Below are positions 13,961-19,853 of a stretch of DNA of 32,589 nt, in pieces. Below the pieces are notes generated by a model that saw only the letters and a list, made by a program, of their open reading frames with translations, did no database searches and had not been told where the DNA came from. The translations under genes were made by a program, and so were the position numbers. Source of the stretch: a virus; the IMG/VR virus record IMGVR_UViG_3300027969_003242, positions 1 to 32,589 of that record; one strand, 5' to 3'. Position 1 is the stretch's first letter; each line of letters opens with the position of its first letter.

Positions 13961-15057
13961 GTAAAGAACAATATAATTTAAAAACAAAAACAGACTATCT
14001 TAATCGTAAAATGTTTCTAGATCCAGCAGGCCCAGTTACCATACAACGCTTTGAAGAAGTTAAGTATAAAAAGATTGCAGACTTTGAAGCAACAGCACGT
14101 GGTTTCTTTTGGCAACCAGAAGAAATTAGCCTAACCAAAGATTCAAACGACTTTAAAGAAGCAAGTGATGCTATCAAACATATCTTCACAAGTAACTTGT
14201 TACGTCAAACAGCACTAGATAGTTTACAAGGTCGTGGACCAACACAGGTGTTTACGCCTGTGTGTAGTTTGCCCGAAGTGGAAGCACTGATGTACAATTG
14301 GGGATTCTTTGAAACTAACATTCACTCAAAGAGTTACAGTCATATCATTCGTAATATCTATAACGTACCAAAGGATGTGTTCAATTCCATCCATGATACT
14401 GAAGAAATCATTGGCATGGCCTCTAGTGTGGGAGAATATTACGATGCATTACATGTAATCAACTGTCGTAAAGAAACAGGCGAAAAGATTAATGATCGCA
14501 CACACATTAAGGCAATCTATATGGCATTACACGCTAGCTATGCACTAGAAGCGTTCCGCTTTATGGTTAGCTTTGCCACAAGCCTGGCTATGGTTGAGAA
14601 TAAGATCTTTATTGGCAATGGCAATATCATCAGTTTGATTTTACAAGACGAATTGTTACACAAAGGGTGGACTGCTTATTTGATTAATCAAGTGATCAAA
14701 GAAGATACAAGGTTTGCCGAAATCAAAGGCGAATGTGAACAAGAAGTGTATAATTTGTATATGGATGTTATACGCGAAGAAAAACAATGGGCAGACTATT
14801 TGTTTAAAATGGGTCCTGTAATTGGATTGAACGCTAACATTCTTAAAGACTTTGTAGACTATACAGCAGTGGGCGCACTTAAAGATATTGGTATCAAGTA
14901 CAACAGCCCTGCTCCTAAGAGTACACCTATTCCTTGGTTTAATAAACATGTTAACACAAGCAATAAACAAACAGCACTACAAGAAAGTGAAAGCACCAAT
15001 TATGTTATTGGTGTTATGAGTGATGCATTGGACTATGATGCATTGCCAGCATTATAA
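13957..15057 (+). CDS. nrdB: Ribonucleotide reductase class I beta subunit
   Basis: A 366-residue radical-generating subunit that partners NrdA. Visible features are the first-helix Asp (TALDSLQGRG), the Glu/His and tyrosine region FFETNIHSKSYSHI, the helix with GEYYDALH, the YALEAFRF helix Glu, and LQDELLHK with the last Glu and His ligands. The C-terminal tail (SDALDYDALPAL) is the acidic, aromatic-containing peptide that docks on NrdA. One point to check: Glu precedes His by four residues (ETNIH), while E. coli has three (ETIH), so the ligand geometry may differ or Glu may align differently. It overlaps the small ORF before it; glutaredoxin follows 9 nt later. Confidence 0.95.
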   Translation: MSKEQYNLKTKTDYLNRKMFLDPAGPVTIQRFEEVKYKKIADFEATARGFFWQPEEISLTKDSNDFKEASDAIKHIFTSNLLRQTALDSLQGRGPTQVFTPVCSLPEVEALMYNWGFFETNIHSKSYSHIIRNIYNVPKDVFNSIHDTEEIIGMASSVGEYYDALHVINCRKETGEKINDRTHIKAIYMALHASYALEAFRFMVSFATSLAMVENKIFIGNGNIISLILQDELLHKGWTAYLINQVIKEDTRFAEIKGECEQEVYNLYMDVIREEKQWADYLFKMGPVIGLNANILKDFVDYTAVGALKDIGIKYNSPAPKSTPIPWFNKHVNTSNKQTALQESESTNYVIGVMSDALDYDALPAL

Positions 15058-15066
15058 GAGAAAAGT

Positions 15067-15309
15067 ATGATTACCGTATACAGTAAAAATAACTGTCCAT
15101 TTTGTGACAGAGCAAAAGCATTATTAGAAAGTAAAGAAATTCCATTTCGAGTAGTCAAAATGGAAGATGATCCGGACGCTAGAGAATTCTTAATGGATCA
15201 AGGCTTGCGTTCAGTTCCACAAATTTTCAAGGATGGCATTCTCCTACCTGGAGGCTTTCAAGGCCTAGCTGGCAAAGACGAAGAATTTTTTAACACACTC
15301 AAAGGATAA
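15067..15309 (+). CDS. Glutaredoxin
   Basis: An 80-residue glutaredoxin: ITVYSKNNCPFCDRAKALLE has the CPFC active site (Cys10, Cys13). The cis-Pro motif SVPQIF and the GGFQGLAG glutathione-binding turn are both present. It is the likely reductant of the phage ribonucleotide reductase, as T4 NrdC is in T4. It sits directly after nrdB with an AGAG-type Shine-Dalgarno, and the next gene follows after 2 nt. Length and motifs are complete. Confidence 0.95.
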   Translation: MITVYSKNNCPFCDRAKALLESKEIPFRVVKMEDDPDAREFLMDQGLRSVPQIFKDGILLPGGFQGLAGKDEEFFNTLKG

Positions 15310-15311
15310 AC

Positions 15312-15602
15312 ATGATAATTAACAAAGGTATTGCAATAGGCGAAGTAGTAACAATTAAAACAACTGCGGGCGAAGAAATTGTCGCTAAACTAGTTGAAGA
15401 AAACCCAATGACTATTACAGTTAGTAAACCATTGGTACTGACCGCAAGTCAAAAAGGCATAGCTTTGGTTCCCTTTTTGTTTACTACAAGCCCAGATGCA
15501 AATATTACTATCAGCAGAGCTACAGTGATGGTACTGGCTCCAACAGATAAAGACGCATCGGATACGTATATTCAAAATACCACCGGAATTAAGCTGGTAT
15601 AA
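15312..15602 (+). CDS. Small beta-barrel (Sm-like?) conserved phage protein
   Basis: A 96-residue protein with alternating strands: IAIGEVVTIKTTAGEEIVAK, then MTITVSKPLVL, then a hydrophobic segment (GIALVPFLFTT) and a last strand (ATVMVLAP). The 'G..V.I.T..G....G/A.L......I.V..P' run resembles the Sm/LSm-like small barrel, but the family cannot be confirmed by eye. It follows grx by 2 nt and ends at a late promoter palindrome, so it closes the RNR operon. RNA binding or virion structure are both possible. Confidence 0.6.
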   Translation: MIINKGIAIGEVVTIKTTAGEEIVAKLVEENPMTITVSKPLVLTASQKGIALVPFLFTTSPDANITISRATVMVLAPTDKDASDTYIQNTTGIKLV

Positions 15603-15610
15603 ATACTAGC
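15593..15610 (+). promoter_or_regulatory. Late promoter inside a palindrome
   Basis: TATAAATA (15598-15605) is the centre of GCTGGTAT-AA-ATACTAGC (8-bp arms with one G-U). Predicted +1 is about 15611, followed by AGGAG and the ATG at 15628. Confidence 0.65.
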
Positions 15611-15627
15611 AATAGGAGAAAAGTTAA

Positions 15628-16386
15628 ATGACTACAACAACCGTAACTATGAGTACCGGCGGTACTACTGTTATTACTGAAAACGATGTTGCAATCGCAA
15701 TTGGTGCATTAACCACGGCTGTTGCGGCTCAGACTACATTTTTAGCAACCACATTTACTCCTGCACCAGACGGAGTCGCTCTTCCTGGTTCGATAGCACA
15801 GTCCTTGAATCTTAGTTATCAGACAATGGTCGATATATCTACTCACCTTGGTCAAATTAATGGTAATTTAGAAACAATTATAACAGCGACGAATAAAACA
15901 AATACTGAAATTGAAAAACTGACCAAGCACGCCGGGATCGCTAACAGTCATCGAAATAAAGCAAATGTTGTGGCTCAGTTGGCAGTAGTTGATCAACTGG
16001 ATAAAAATCAATTTGATAAAGCAGTAGTAACTGAAACACAGATCAAAGCTGGAGATACACCAACTGTAGTACCAAAGAAAGATTTTGCGACTAATATACA
16101 GGAAAAAGTTGCCAGTATTGTTGATATCAACAGTGCAACGGCCGCTACTGGTATAATTATTGAAACAGCAGTAACAGCTACAACCGAAGGATTTAAATTG
16201 GCAACAGAAATAGTCTTAGATACTGCCGTTGGTAAAAAATTAGTTGAATATTACTATGAAGCTGAAATAGCTGTGACAAGTGTGTTTAGCAAACAAAGAG
16301 CCGATCGACTTCTTAGAGAAAACAACAATCGTATCGATCTGGCTAAAACTGGTGCTGTTGCAACTCCGCCGGTAGTACCTGGTTAA
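15628..16386 (+). CDS. Probable virion/tail protein
   Basis: A 252-residue protein, Thr/Ala/Val-rich, with a repetitive N-terminus (MTTTTVTMSTGGTTVITEND). Helical segments follow (SYQTMVDISTHLGQINGNLE and TNTEIEKLTKHAG), and a Pro-rich end (GAVATPPVVPG). No enzyme motif or signal peptide is seen. It has its own perfect late promoter and AGGAG ribosome site and lies 2 nt before the PAAR-like gene, so a tail-tip or baseplate role alongside that protein is the simplest reading. No family is recognised. Confidence 0.65.
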   Translation: MTTTTVTMSTGGTTVITENDVAIAIGALTTAVAAQTTFLATTFTPAPDGVALPGSIAQSLNLSYQTMVDISTHLGQINGNLETIITATNKTNTEIEKLTKHAGIANSHRNKANVVAQLAVVDQLDKNQFDKAVVTETQIKAGDTPTVVPKKDFATNIQEKVASIVDINSATAATGIIIETAVTATTEGFKLATEIVLDTAVGKKLVEYYYEAEIAVTSVFSKQRADRLLRENNNRIDLAKTGAVATPPVVPG

Positions 16387-16388
16387 TT

Positions 16389-16652
16389 ATGAAAACTGCA
16401 AGAATTAATTCCGATGTAGACACAAAAGGCAATAGATTAGATTCCAATGGCAAAATTCCCTCAGTGTTTATTAACAATCAGCCCATAGCTTTACTCAATA
16501 GTTCAAATTCAAAAGGCTCAAAAATATTGTCTGGATCTCCTGATGTATATGCACAAAACGAAAAAGTTGCCAGAGTTAACGATGCCTTTGCTAGCGGTAC
16601 CAAAATCAATACCGGAAGTGATAACGTTCTTACTAACTTGCCAAATCCTTAA
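16389..16652 (+). CDS. PAAR-like spike-tip protein without His/Cys ligands
   Basis: An 87-residue protein. The core follows the PAAR pattern of short repeated strands: IPSVFINNQPIALLN, then ILSGSPDVYAQNEKVARVND, then KINTGSDNVLTNLPNP. The 'SGSP.V......VARV.D....G..I..GS..V' register is typical. PAAR proteins such as T4 gp5.4 cap the central spike and pierce the outer membrane. The usual metal site of three His and one Cys is absent: the protein contains no His or Cys at all. The cone must be held by packing alone, or it is a diverged relative. It is probably translated together with the gene 2 nt upstream. Confidence 0.75.
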   Translation: MKTARINSDVDTKGNRLDSNGKIPSVFINNQPIALLNSSNSKGSKILSGSPDVYAQNEKVARVNDAFASGTKINTGSDNVLTNLPNP

Positions 16653-16661
16653 TCAATAAGG

Positions 16662-16690
16662 TTGACCTTTATTTTTAACCCCTGTACACT
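16662..16690 (+). promoter_or_regulatory. Sigma70 promoter for the histone-like gene
   Basis: TTGACC (16662-16667), 17 bp, TACACT (16685-16690). Predicted +1 is 16697, the first base of a hairpin. Confidence 0.7.
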
Positions 16691-16696
16691 AGGTAT

Positions 16697-16723
16697 AAGT
16701 ACTTGGTACTTGCCTTAAAGGAG
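16697..16723 (+). promoter_or_regulatory. 5'-terminal hairpin plus CTTGC...AAAGGAG leader
   Basis: The stem AAGTAC-TTG-GTACTT (16697-16711) starts at the predicted +1. CTTGCCTTAAAGGAG follows and matches the leaders of dnaK and hsp20. Confidence 0.55.
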
Positions 16724-16729
16724 AAATAT

Positions 16730-16924
16730 ATGGCTACAAATAAATTCGCAGAATTCACTGCAATCATCGAAGCAATGGAAAATGATTTTGAGAAATTTTA
16801 CGACAAGGAAGTTGGCGCGGCCGGAACTCGTGTTCGTAAGCATTGCCAAGATTTGGCTAAATTATGCAAAGACACACGTAACGATGTTACCGCAGTTAAG
16901 AACGCCCGTAAAGAAGTAAAATAA
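16730..16924 (+). CDS. Histone H1-like (Hc1 family) protein
   Basis: A 64-residue basic helical protein. FAEFTAIIEAMENDFEKFYD followed by AAGTRVRKHCQDLAKLCKDT and a Lys/Arg-rich end (VKNARKEVK) matches the style of small bacterial Hc1-type histone H1-like proteins. Those carry an 'AAGTRVRK..QDLKKL' core and condense DNA. It could compact host or phage DNA, or be packaged with the genome. It has a sigma70 promoter, a 5' hairpin and a strong AAAGGAG site 6 nt before the ATG, so it should be expressed early and strongly. The identification is by sequence pattern; a different DNA- or RNA-binding role is possible. Confidence 0.75.
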   Translation: MATNKFAEFTAIIEAMENDFEKFYDKEVGAAGTRVRKHCQDLAKLCKDTRNDVTAVKNARKEVK

Positions 16925-16927
16925 TAC

Positions 16928-16935
16928 TATAAATA
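16928..16935 (+). promoter_or_regulatory. T4-type late promoter directly before iscU
   Basis: TATAAATA ends 4 nt before the iscU ATG (16940), so late RNA should begin at or next to the start codon. No Shine-Dalgarno is present. It lies in the direct repeat ATACTAT-AA-ATACTAT. Confidence 0.65.
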
Positions 16936-16939
16936 CTAT

Positions 16940-17320
16940 ATGGCATACAGCGATAAGGTCATTGACCATTATGAAAATCCCCGCAATGTAGGATCGTTTG
17001 CTAAAGATGATCCGACTATTGGAACGGGTATGGTCGGTGCCCCTGCCTGTGGCGATGTAATGAAGCTTCAAATTCGAGTAGAAGACGGAATCATTACAGA
17101 TGCAAAATTTAAGACATATGGTTGCGGTTCAGCGATTGCGAGTAGTTCGTTAGTTACTGAATGGGTTAAGGGTAAAACACTTGACGAAGCGCAACAGATT
17201 AAAAACTCAGAGATTGCAGAAGAACTCGCCCTGCCTCCTGTCAAGATTCATTGCTCTATCCTGGCAGAAGATGCAATCAAGGCGGCTGTAAATGATTACC
17301 GTAACCGAAACAGCCACTAA
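16940..17320 (+). CDS. iscU: Iron-sulfur cluster scaffold protein IscU
   Basis: A 126-residue IscU, the scaffold on which the cysteine desulfurase builds [2Fe-2S] clusters. MAYSDKVIDHYENPRNVGSF is nearly the canonical proteobacterial start. Cluster ligands Cys37, Cys62 and Cys105, Asp39 (ACGD) and His104 are all present. LPPVK (98-102) is the motif recognised by the Hsp70 HscA. Nothing is missing, so it should work with host IscS, HscA and HscB. Its start overlaps a late promoter exit site, giving a leaderless late mRNA. iscA overlaps its end by 29 nt. A complete scaffold gene is unusual for a phage and was probably acquired from a proteobacterial host. Confidence 0.95.
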   Translation: MAYSDKVIDHYENPRNVGSFAKDDPTIGTGMVGAPACGDVMKLQIRVEDGIITDAKFKTYGCGSAIASSSLVTEWVKGKTLDEAQQIKNSEIAEELALPPVKIHCSILAEDAIKAAVNDYRNRNSH

Positions 17321-17618
17321 AAAAATCAAACAGAATTTACAAAAGCGTGGCAAGGGCGTTGGCATACGTTTGGGTGTAAGGACTACCGGTTGTAGTGGAT
17401 TAGCATACACTATCGAATATGTAGATGAATATACAGCAGAAGTTGGCGTAACTAATTATGCCCAAAAAGATTTTGTTGTATTAGTAGATGCTAAAAGCCT
17501 GGCCTATCTGAATGGCATAACAATGGATTGGGTCCGCAATGGACTCAATGAAGGATTTGATTTCATCAATCCAAACGAACGTGATCGCTGTGGGTGTGGC
17601 GAATCATTTAGAGTTTAA
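17292..17618 (+). CDS. iscA: A-type iron-sulfur carrier IscA
   Basis: A 108-residue A-type carrier (IscA/ErpA/SufA family), which passes Fe-S clusters or iron to target enzymes. Conserved cysteines are Cys34 (TTGCSGLAY) and Cys100/Cys102 (RCGCGESF). The body matches the family: ITVTETATKKIKQNL at the start and FINPN before the last Cys pair. It starts inside iscU (29-nt overlap), so the pair is made together. IscS, HscA, HscB and ferredoxin are not in the window and would come from the host. IscA versus ErpA cannot be separated by eye. Confidence 0.93.
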   Translation: MITVTETATKKIKQNLQKRGKGVGIRLGVRTTGCSGLAYTIEYVDEYTAEVGVTNYAQKDFVVLVDAKSLAYLNGITMDWVRNGLNEGFDFINPNERDRCGCGESFRV

Positions 17619-17629
17619 ACCAAAAATAC

Positions 17630-17658
17630 TTGACTTTAAGTGCAGATAGCTGTATAAT
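17630..17658 (+). promoter_or_regulatory. Sigma70 promoter
   Basis: TTGACT (17630-17635), 17 bp, TATAAT (17653-17658). Predicted +1 is about 17665. The -10 lies within a dyad. Confidence 0.8.
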
Positions 17659-17674
17659 ACTAGCTAGTGTTATA
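17653..17674 (+). promoter_or_regulatory. Dyad symmetry over -10 and +1 (possible operator)
   Basis: A 22-nt dyad centred on ACTAGCTAGT with outer arms TATAA / TTATA and one T-G mismatch. It covers the -10 box and transcription start, as repressor sites do. It could also be partly chance in AT-rich DNA. Confidence 0.4.
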
Positions 17675-17690
17675 ACTTTTGGAGATTATT

Positions 17691-18083
17691 TTGAGTATGC
17701 ATTTAGAAGGTCCGTGGCTCAATACCACAGGCAAGAAAAAAGGTAAAAAGAAATTCGCTAGTGCAGAACATGCCAGAAAAGCACGTGAGCAGGAAGAAAG
17801 CTGGAAAGAACTGCAAAAGCGTTGGGGCATTGAAGCAGAAGAAAAAAAGCGCAATCGTGCCATGACTGCCGAAGTTTGGAAGCCGGATAGCAAGCCATAC
17901 AGTAGATACGGTACCGATGTCAAACATCCCAGCAGAGACACTGGCGGCGGCAATGCCACACTCAAGCCTCCAAAAGTTTACACAGGAACTATGGTAAAAG
18001 GCATTGCGACCATGCACAAAAGTAACGCTGTACCCGTCTTTAGCGACGAACAAGCAGTAGATATTAGTAAAATGCGCAGATAA
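17691..18083 (+). CDS. Basic conserved phage protein
   Basis: About 130 residues, very rich in Lys and Arg (TTGKKKGKKKFASAEHARKA), with a helical middle (EESWKELQKRWGIEAEEKKR) and a disordered end. The core begins MHLEGPWLNTTG. Two starts are possible: TTG at 17691, six nt after GGAG, or ATG at 17697, twelve nt after it. I use the TTG because of the spacing, but the ATG is nearly as likely. It has its own sigma70 promoter with a dyad, so it is probably early. The charge suggests nucleic-acid binding; the family is conserved in marine T4-like phages as far as I recall, without known function. Confidence 0.75.
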   Translation: MSMHLEGPWLNTTGKKKGKKKFASAEHARKAREQEESWKELQKRWGIEAEEKKRNRAMTAEVWKPDSKPYSRYGTDVKHPSRDTGGGNATLKPPKVYTGTMVKGIATMHKSNAVPVFSDEQAVDISKMRR

Positions 18084-18130
18084 CCATTAAACTTATGTTT
18101 TTATACCGGCTATCATGGCATAACTATATA

Positions 18131-18157
18131 TTGTACCTCAAAAGGTTTGGAGTACAA
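18131..18157 (+). promoter_or_regulatory. Hairpin upstream of the lysin gene
   Basis: TTGTAC (18131-18136) pairs with GTACAA (18152-18157) around a 15-nt loop. It lies in the 172-nt gap before the lysin gene. AT-rich TATATA precedes it, but no convincing -35 is visible. Confidence 0.4.
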
Positions 18158-18255
18158 ACAAGCAGTAGGCTTTTAACGCACAAGGAGATGTATCAGAGCC
18201 AATTAATAATGACGGGACTAGCGATTCCGTGATCCAGCGTAAAGGAGAAAATCAT

Positions 18256-18786
18256 ATGATACGCATTATCAAAACAGCAGTCTTTATATTAGCAATGGTG
18301 TTAGTAGGACTAGCAGGGGTTAAGGCAGTTAACTATAAACTGGACACCCTAAAAACAGCTCGCGAACAAGCGAGTCCAGTTACAGCAGAATTAAGACAGA
18401 AGCAACTAGACTGTCTAGCTCGTAACATATACCACGAAGCAGGCTACGAACCTTTTGAAGGCAAGGTCGCAGTTGCACAAGTTACAATCAACAGAGCAGA
18501 AAGCGGACAATTTCCCAGTGACATCTGCCAAGTTGTATATCAAAAGAATGTAGTATACGAAAAAGTACTTTGCCAGTTCAGCTGGTACTGTGCAGGCCCT
18601 AGTGCTAAAAAGCCTATGAATGGTCCGGTATATACAGAAAGTATGGAGGTAGCCAAAAAAGTGCTACTAGAAGGATTTAGATTGCCTTCAGTTAAAAATG
18701 CACTTTACTTCCATGGTGATTACATTAACCCCAAATGGGGCAAACAGCCCGTGGCCAAAATTGGTCGACACATTTTTTATAATTAG
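18256..18786 (+). CDS. SleB/CwlJ-type cell wall hydrolase (endolysin)
   Basis: A 176-residue lysin. Residues 4-28 form one N-terminal membrane or signal-anchor helix (TAVFILAMVLVGLAG), then a linker. From residue 58 comes the hydrolase_2 (SleB) domain: LARNIYHEAGYEPFEGKVAV with the catalytic Glu in YHEA, then AQVTINRAESGQFPSDICQV and LCQFSWYC. SleB enzymes cut the glycan backbone of peptidoglycan. The anchor suggests a SAR-type or exported endolysin acting in the periplasm. The frame opens at a GTG (18229), but the ATG at 18256 has AAAGGAG upstream. A three-helix membrane protein follows after 8 nt, making a probable lysis pair. Confidence 0.88.
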   Translation: MIRIIKTAVFILAMVLVGLAGVKAVNYKLDTLKTAREQASPVTAELRQKQLDCLARNIYHEAGYEPFEGKVAVAQVTINRAESGQFPSDICQVVYQKNVVYEKVLCQFSWYCAGPSAKKPMNGPVYTESMEVAKKVLLEGFRLPSVKNALYFHGDYINPKWGKQPVAKIGRHIFYN

Positions 18787-18794
18787 GAGATAAC

Positions 18795-19142
18795 ATGAAT
18801 TTGACTATTCTTACAGAACGTATTAAAACTAACATCAGCGATCTTTTTAATTTAGATTTGTGGGTAAAAGCAGTTAAAGAACACGCACCGCATGTGAGTG
18901 CGGAAACAATGGGCTGGATAGCAGTTATTCTAATGCACCTAGCCACAATTCCAACTATGATAGCAGTACTTACAGGGCTAACTGAAAAAATGCCTCCTGT
19001 AGATTTAGTGCTATTTGTTTGGGCGGGCCTGTTTTGCTTGTTTATTAAAGCAACTATCCAGAAGGATCTATTAAATATTGTTACAATAGGATTTGGGTTC
19101 TTTGTGCAGGCCGCTTTGTTAGCACTTATTGTGTTCAAATAA
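18795..19142 (+). CDS. Three-helix membrane protein, holin candidate
   Basis: A 115-residue protein with a soluble N-terminus (about 40 residues) and three membrane helices at roughly 42-62 (GWIAVILMHLATIPTMIAVL), 72-88 (LVLFVWAGLFCLFIKA) and 95-114 (IVTIGFGFFVQAALLALIVF). It follows the lysin by 8 nt with an AGGAG site. Size, topology and position fit a holin, but no family motif is visible, and marine T4-like phages carry other small membrane proteins of this type. Confidence 0.65.
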   Translation: MNLTILTERIKTNISDLFNLDLWVKAVKEHAPHVSAETMGWIAVILMHLATIPTMIAVLTGLTEKMPPVDLVLFVWAGLFCLFIKATIQKDLLNIVTIGFGFFVQAALLALIVFK

Positions 19143-19155
19143 CTTGCTTTTAGCA

Positions 19156-19187
19156 TAGCCCTAGTGTAGAATTACTCATTAGGGCTA
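19156..19187 (+). terminator. Possible terminator hairpin after the lysis genes
   Basis: Perfect 8-bp arms TAGCCCTA / TAGGGCTA with a 16-nt loop, 13 nt after the stop at 19142. There is no T run, so termination would be weak; it may instead stabilise the 3' end. Confidence 0.45.
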
Positions 19188-19193
19188 ATTGCT

Positions 19194-19201
19194 GATAAAT
19201 A
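19194..19201 (+). promoter_or_regulatory. T4-type late promoter box
   Basis: GATAAATA, predicted +1 near 19207, then AATAGGAG and the ATG at 19226. Confidence 0.6.
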
Positions 19202-19225
19202 TATGATATTAATAGGAGCATAATA

Positions 19226-19846
19226 ATGCCATCAGGATTTCAAAACGACACAAACCAGCTACAAGCTGAAATGTACAGAGTTACTATCACAATGAGTAAT
19301 ACCACATATTACCCAACAGCTGACTCTGCAGACAACGGTGGTGTGACACCAAACAGCTGGGATGCTTTTGCTAGCCCGCCTTCATCATTGGCCAAGGGGC
19401 AAGCCAGAGCCAGAGGCAATATGCGCTTCCGCAACATCGTGAACCGTTTGACAGGTTTGGGTGATTGTCAAATTCGTGATATCACAATGGACAGTGCGGC
19501 CAGTGGAAACACAGAAGCCACAGCAGATACACAATCAACTAGAATTGATTTCACAGTGGCATACGATCGTCCGGCAATGATAGCATTAACTGGTACACTA
19601 CAAGGTGCTACTGCATTGGGCAATGATGTCAACAGTGCCGCAATGGATACCACAGCCAAACGTATTGCCAACGAAATTGCATTAGGGATTCAAGCCACTA
19701 CAACAGCAAACATGCGTGTTTACAACACCAGCGTATCTGGCGGCCAACAATTACCAATCAGTGTTACTGCAACTGGTATGACTGCCATACAAACATTGAG
19801 TACGGTGGCAGTTACATTAATCGACGAGTCAACTTTATTCAATTAA
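19226..19846 (+). CDS. Probable virion structural protein
   Basis: A 206-residue Thr/Ala/Ser-rich protein (MPSGFQNDTNQLQAEMYRVT start) with a mixed beta and helical pattern and no charged clusters, signal peptide or membrane segment. The composition resembles the protein at 2955, and the gene is similarly equipped with a late box and a strong AGGAG site. Such genes usually encode abundant structural proteins. I cannot assign it to a specific part of the particle. The next gene begins 7 nt after its stop. Confidence 0.7.
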   Translation: MPSGFQNDTNQLQAEMYRVTITMSNTTYYPTADSADNGGVTPNSWDAFASPPSSLAKGQARARGNMRFRNIVNRLTGLGDCQIRDITMDSAASGNTEATADTQSTRIDFTVAYDRPAMIALTGTLQGATALGNDVNSAAMDTTAKRIANEIALGIQATTTANMRVYNTSVSGGQQLPISVTATGMTAIQTLSTVAVTLIDESTLFN

Positions 19847-19853
19847 GGATCGG

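Noticed and set aside
18188-18232. 14-codon ORF (MYQSQLIMTGLAIP) with AAGGAG next to its ATG, upstream of the lysin
   Set aside because: The Shine-Dalgarno touches the ATG with no spacing, the peptide has no recognisable feature, and chance ORFs of this size are common.
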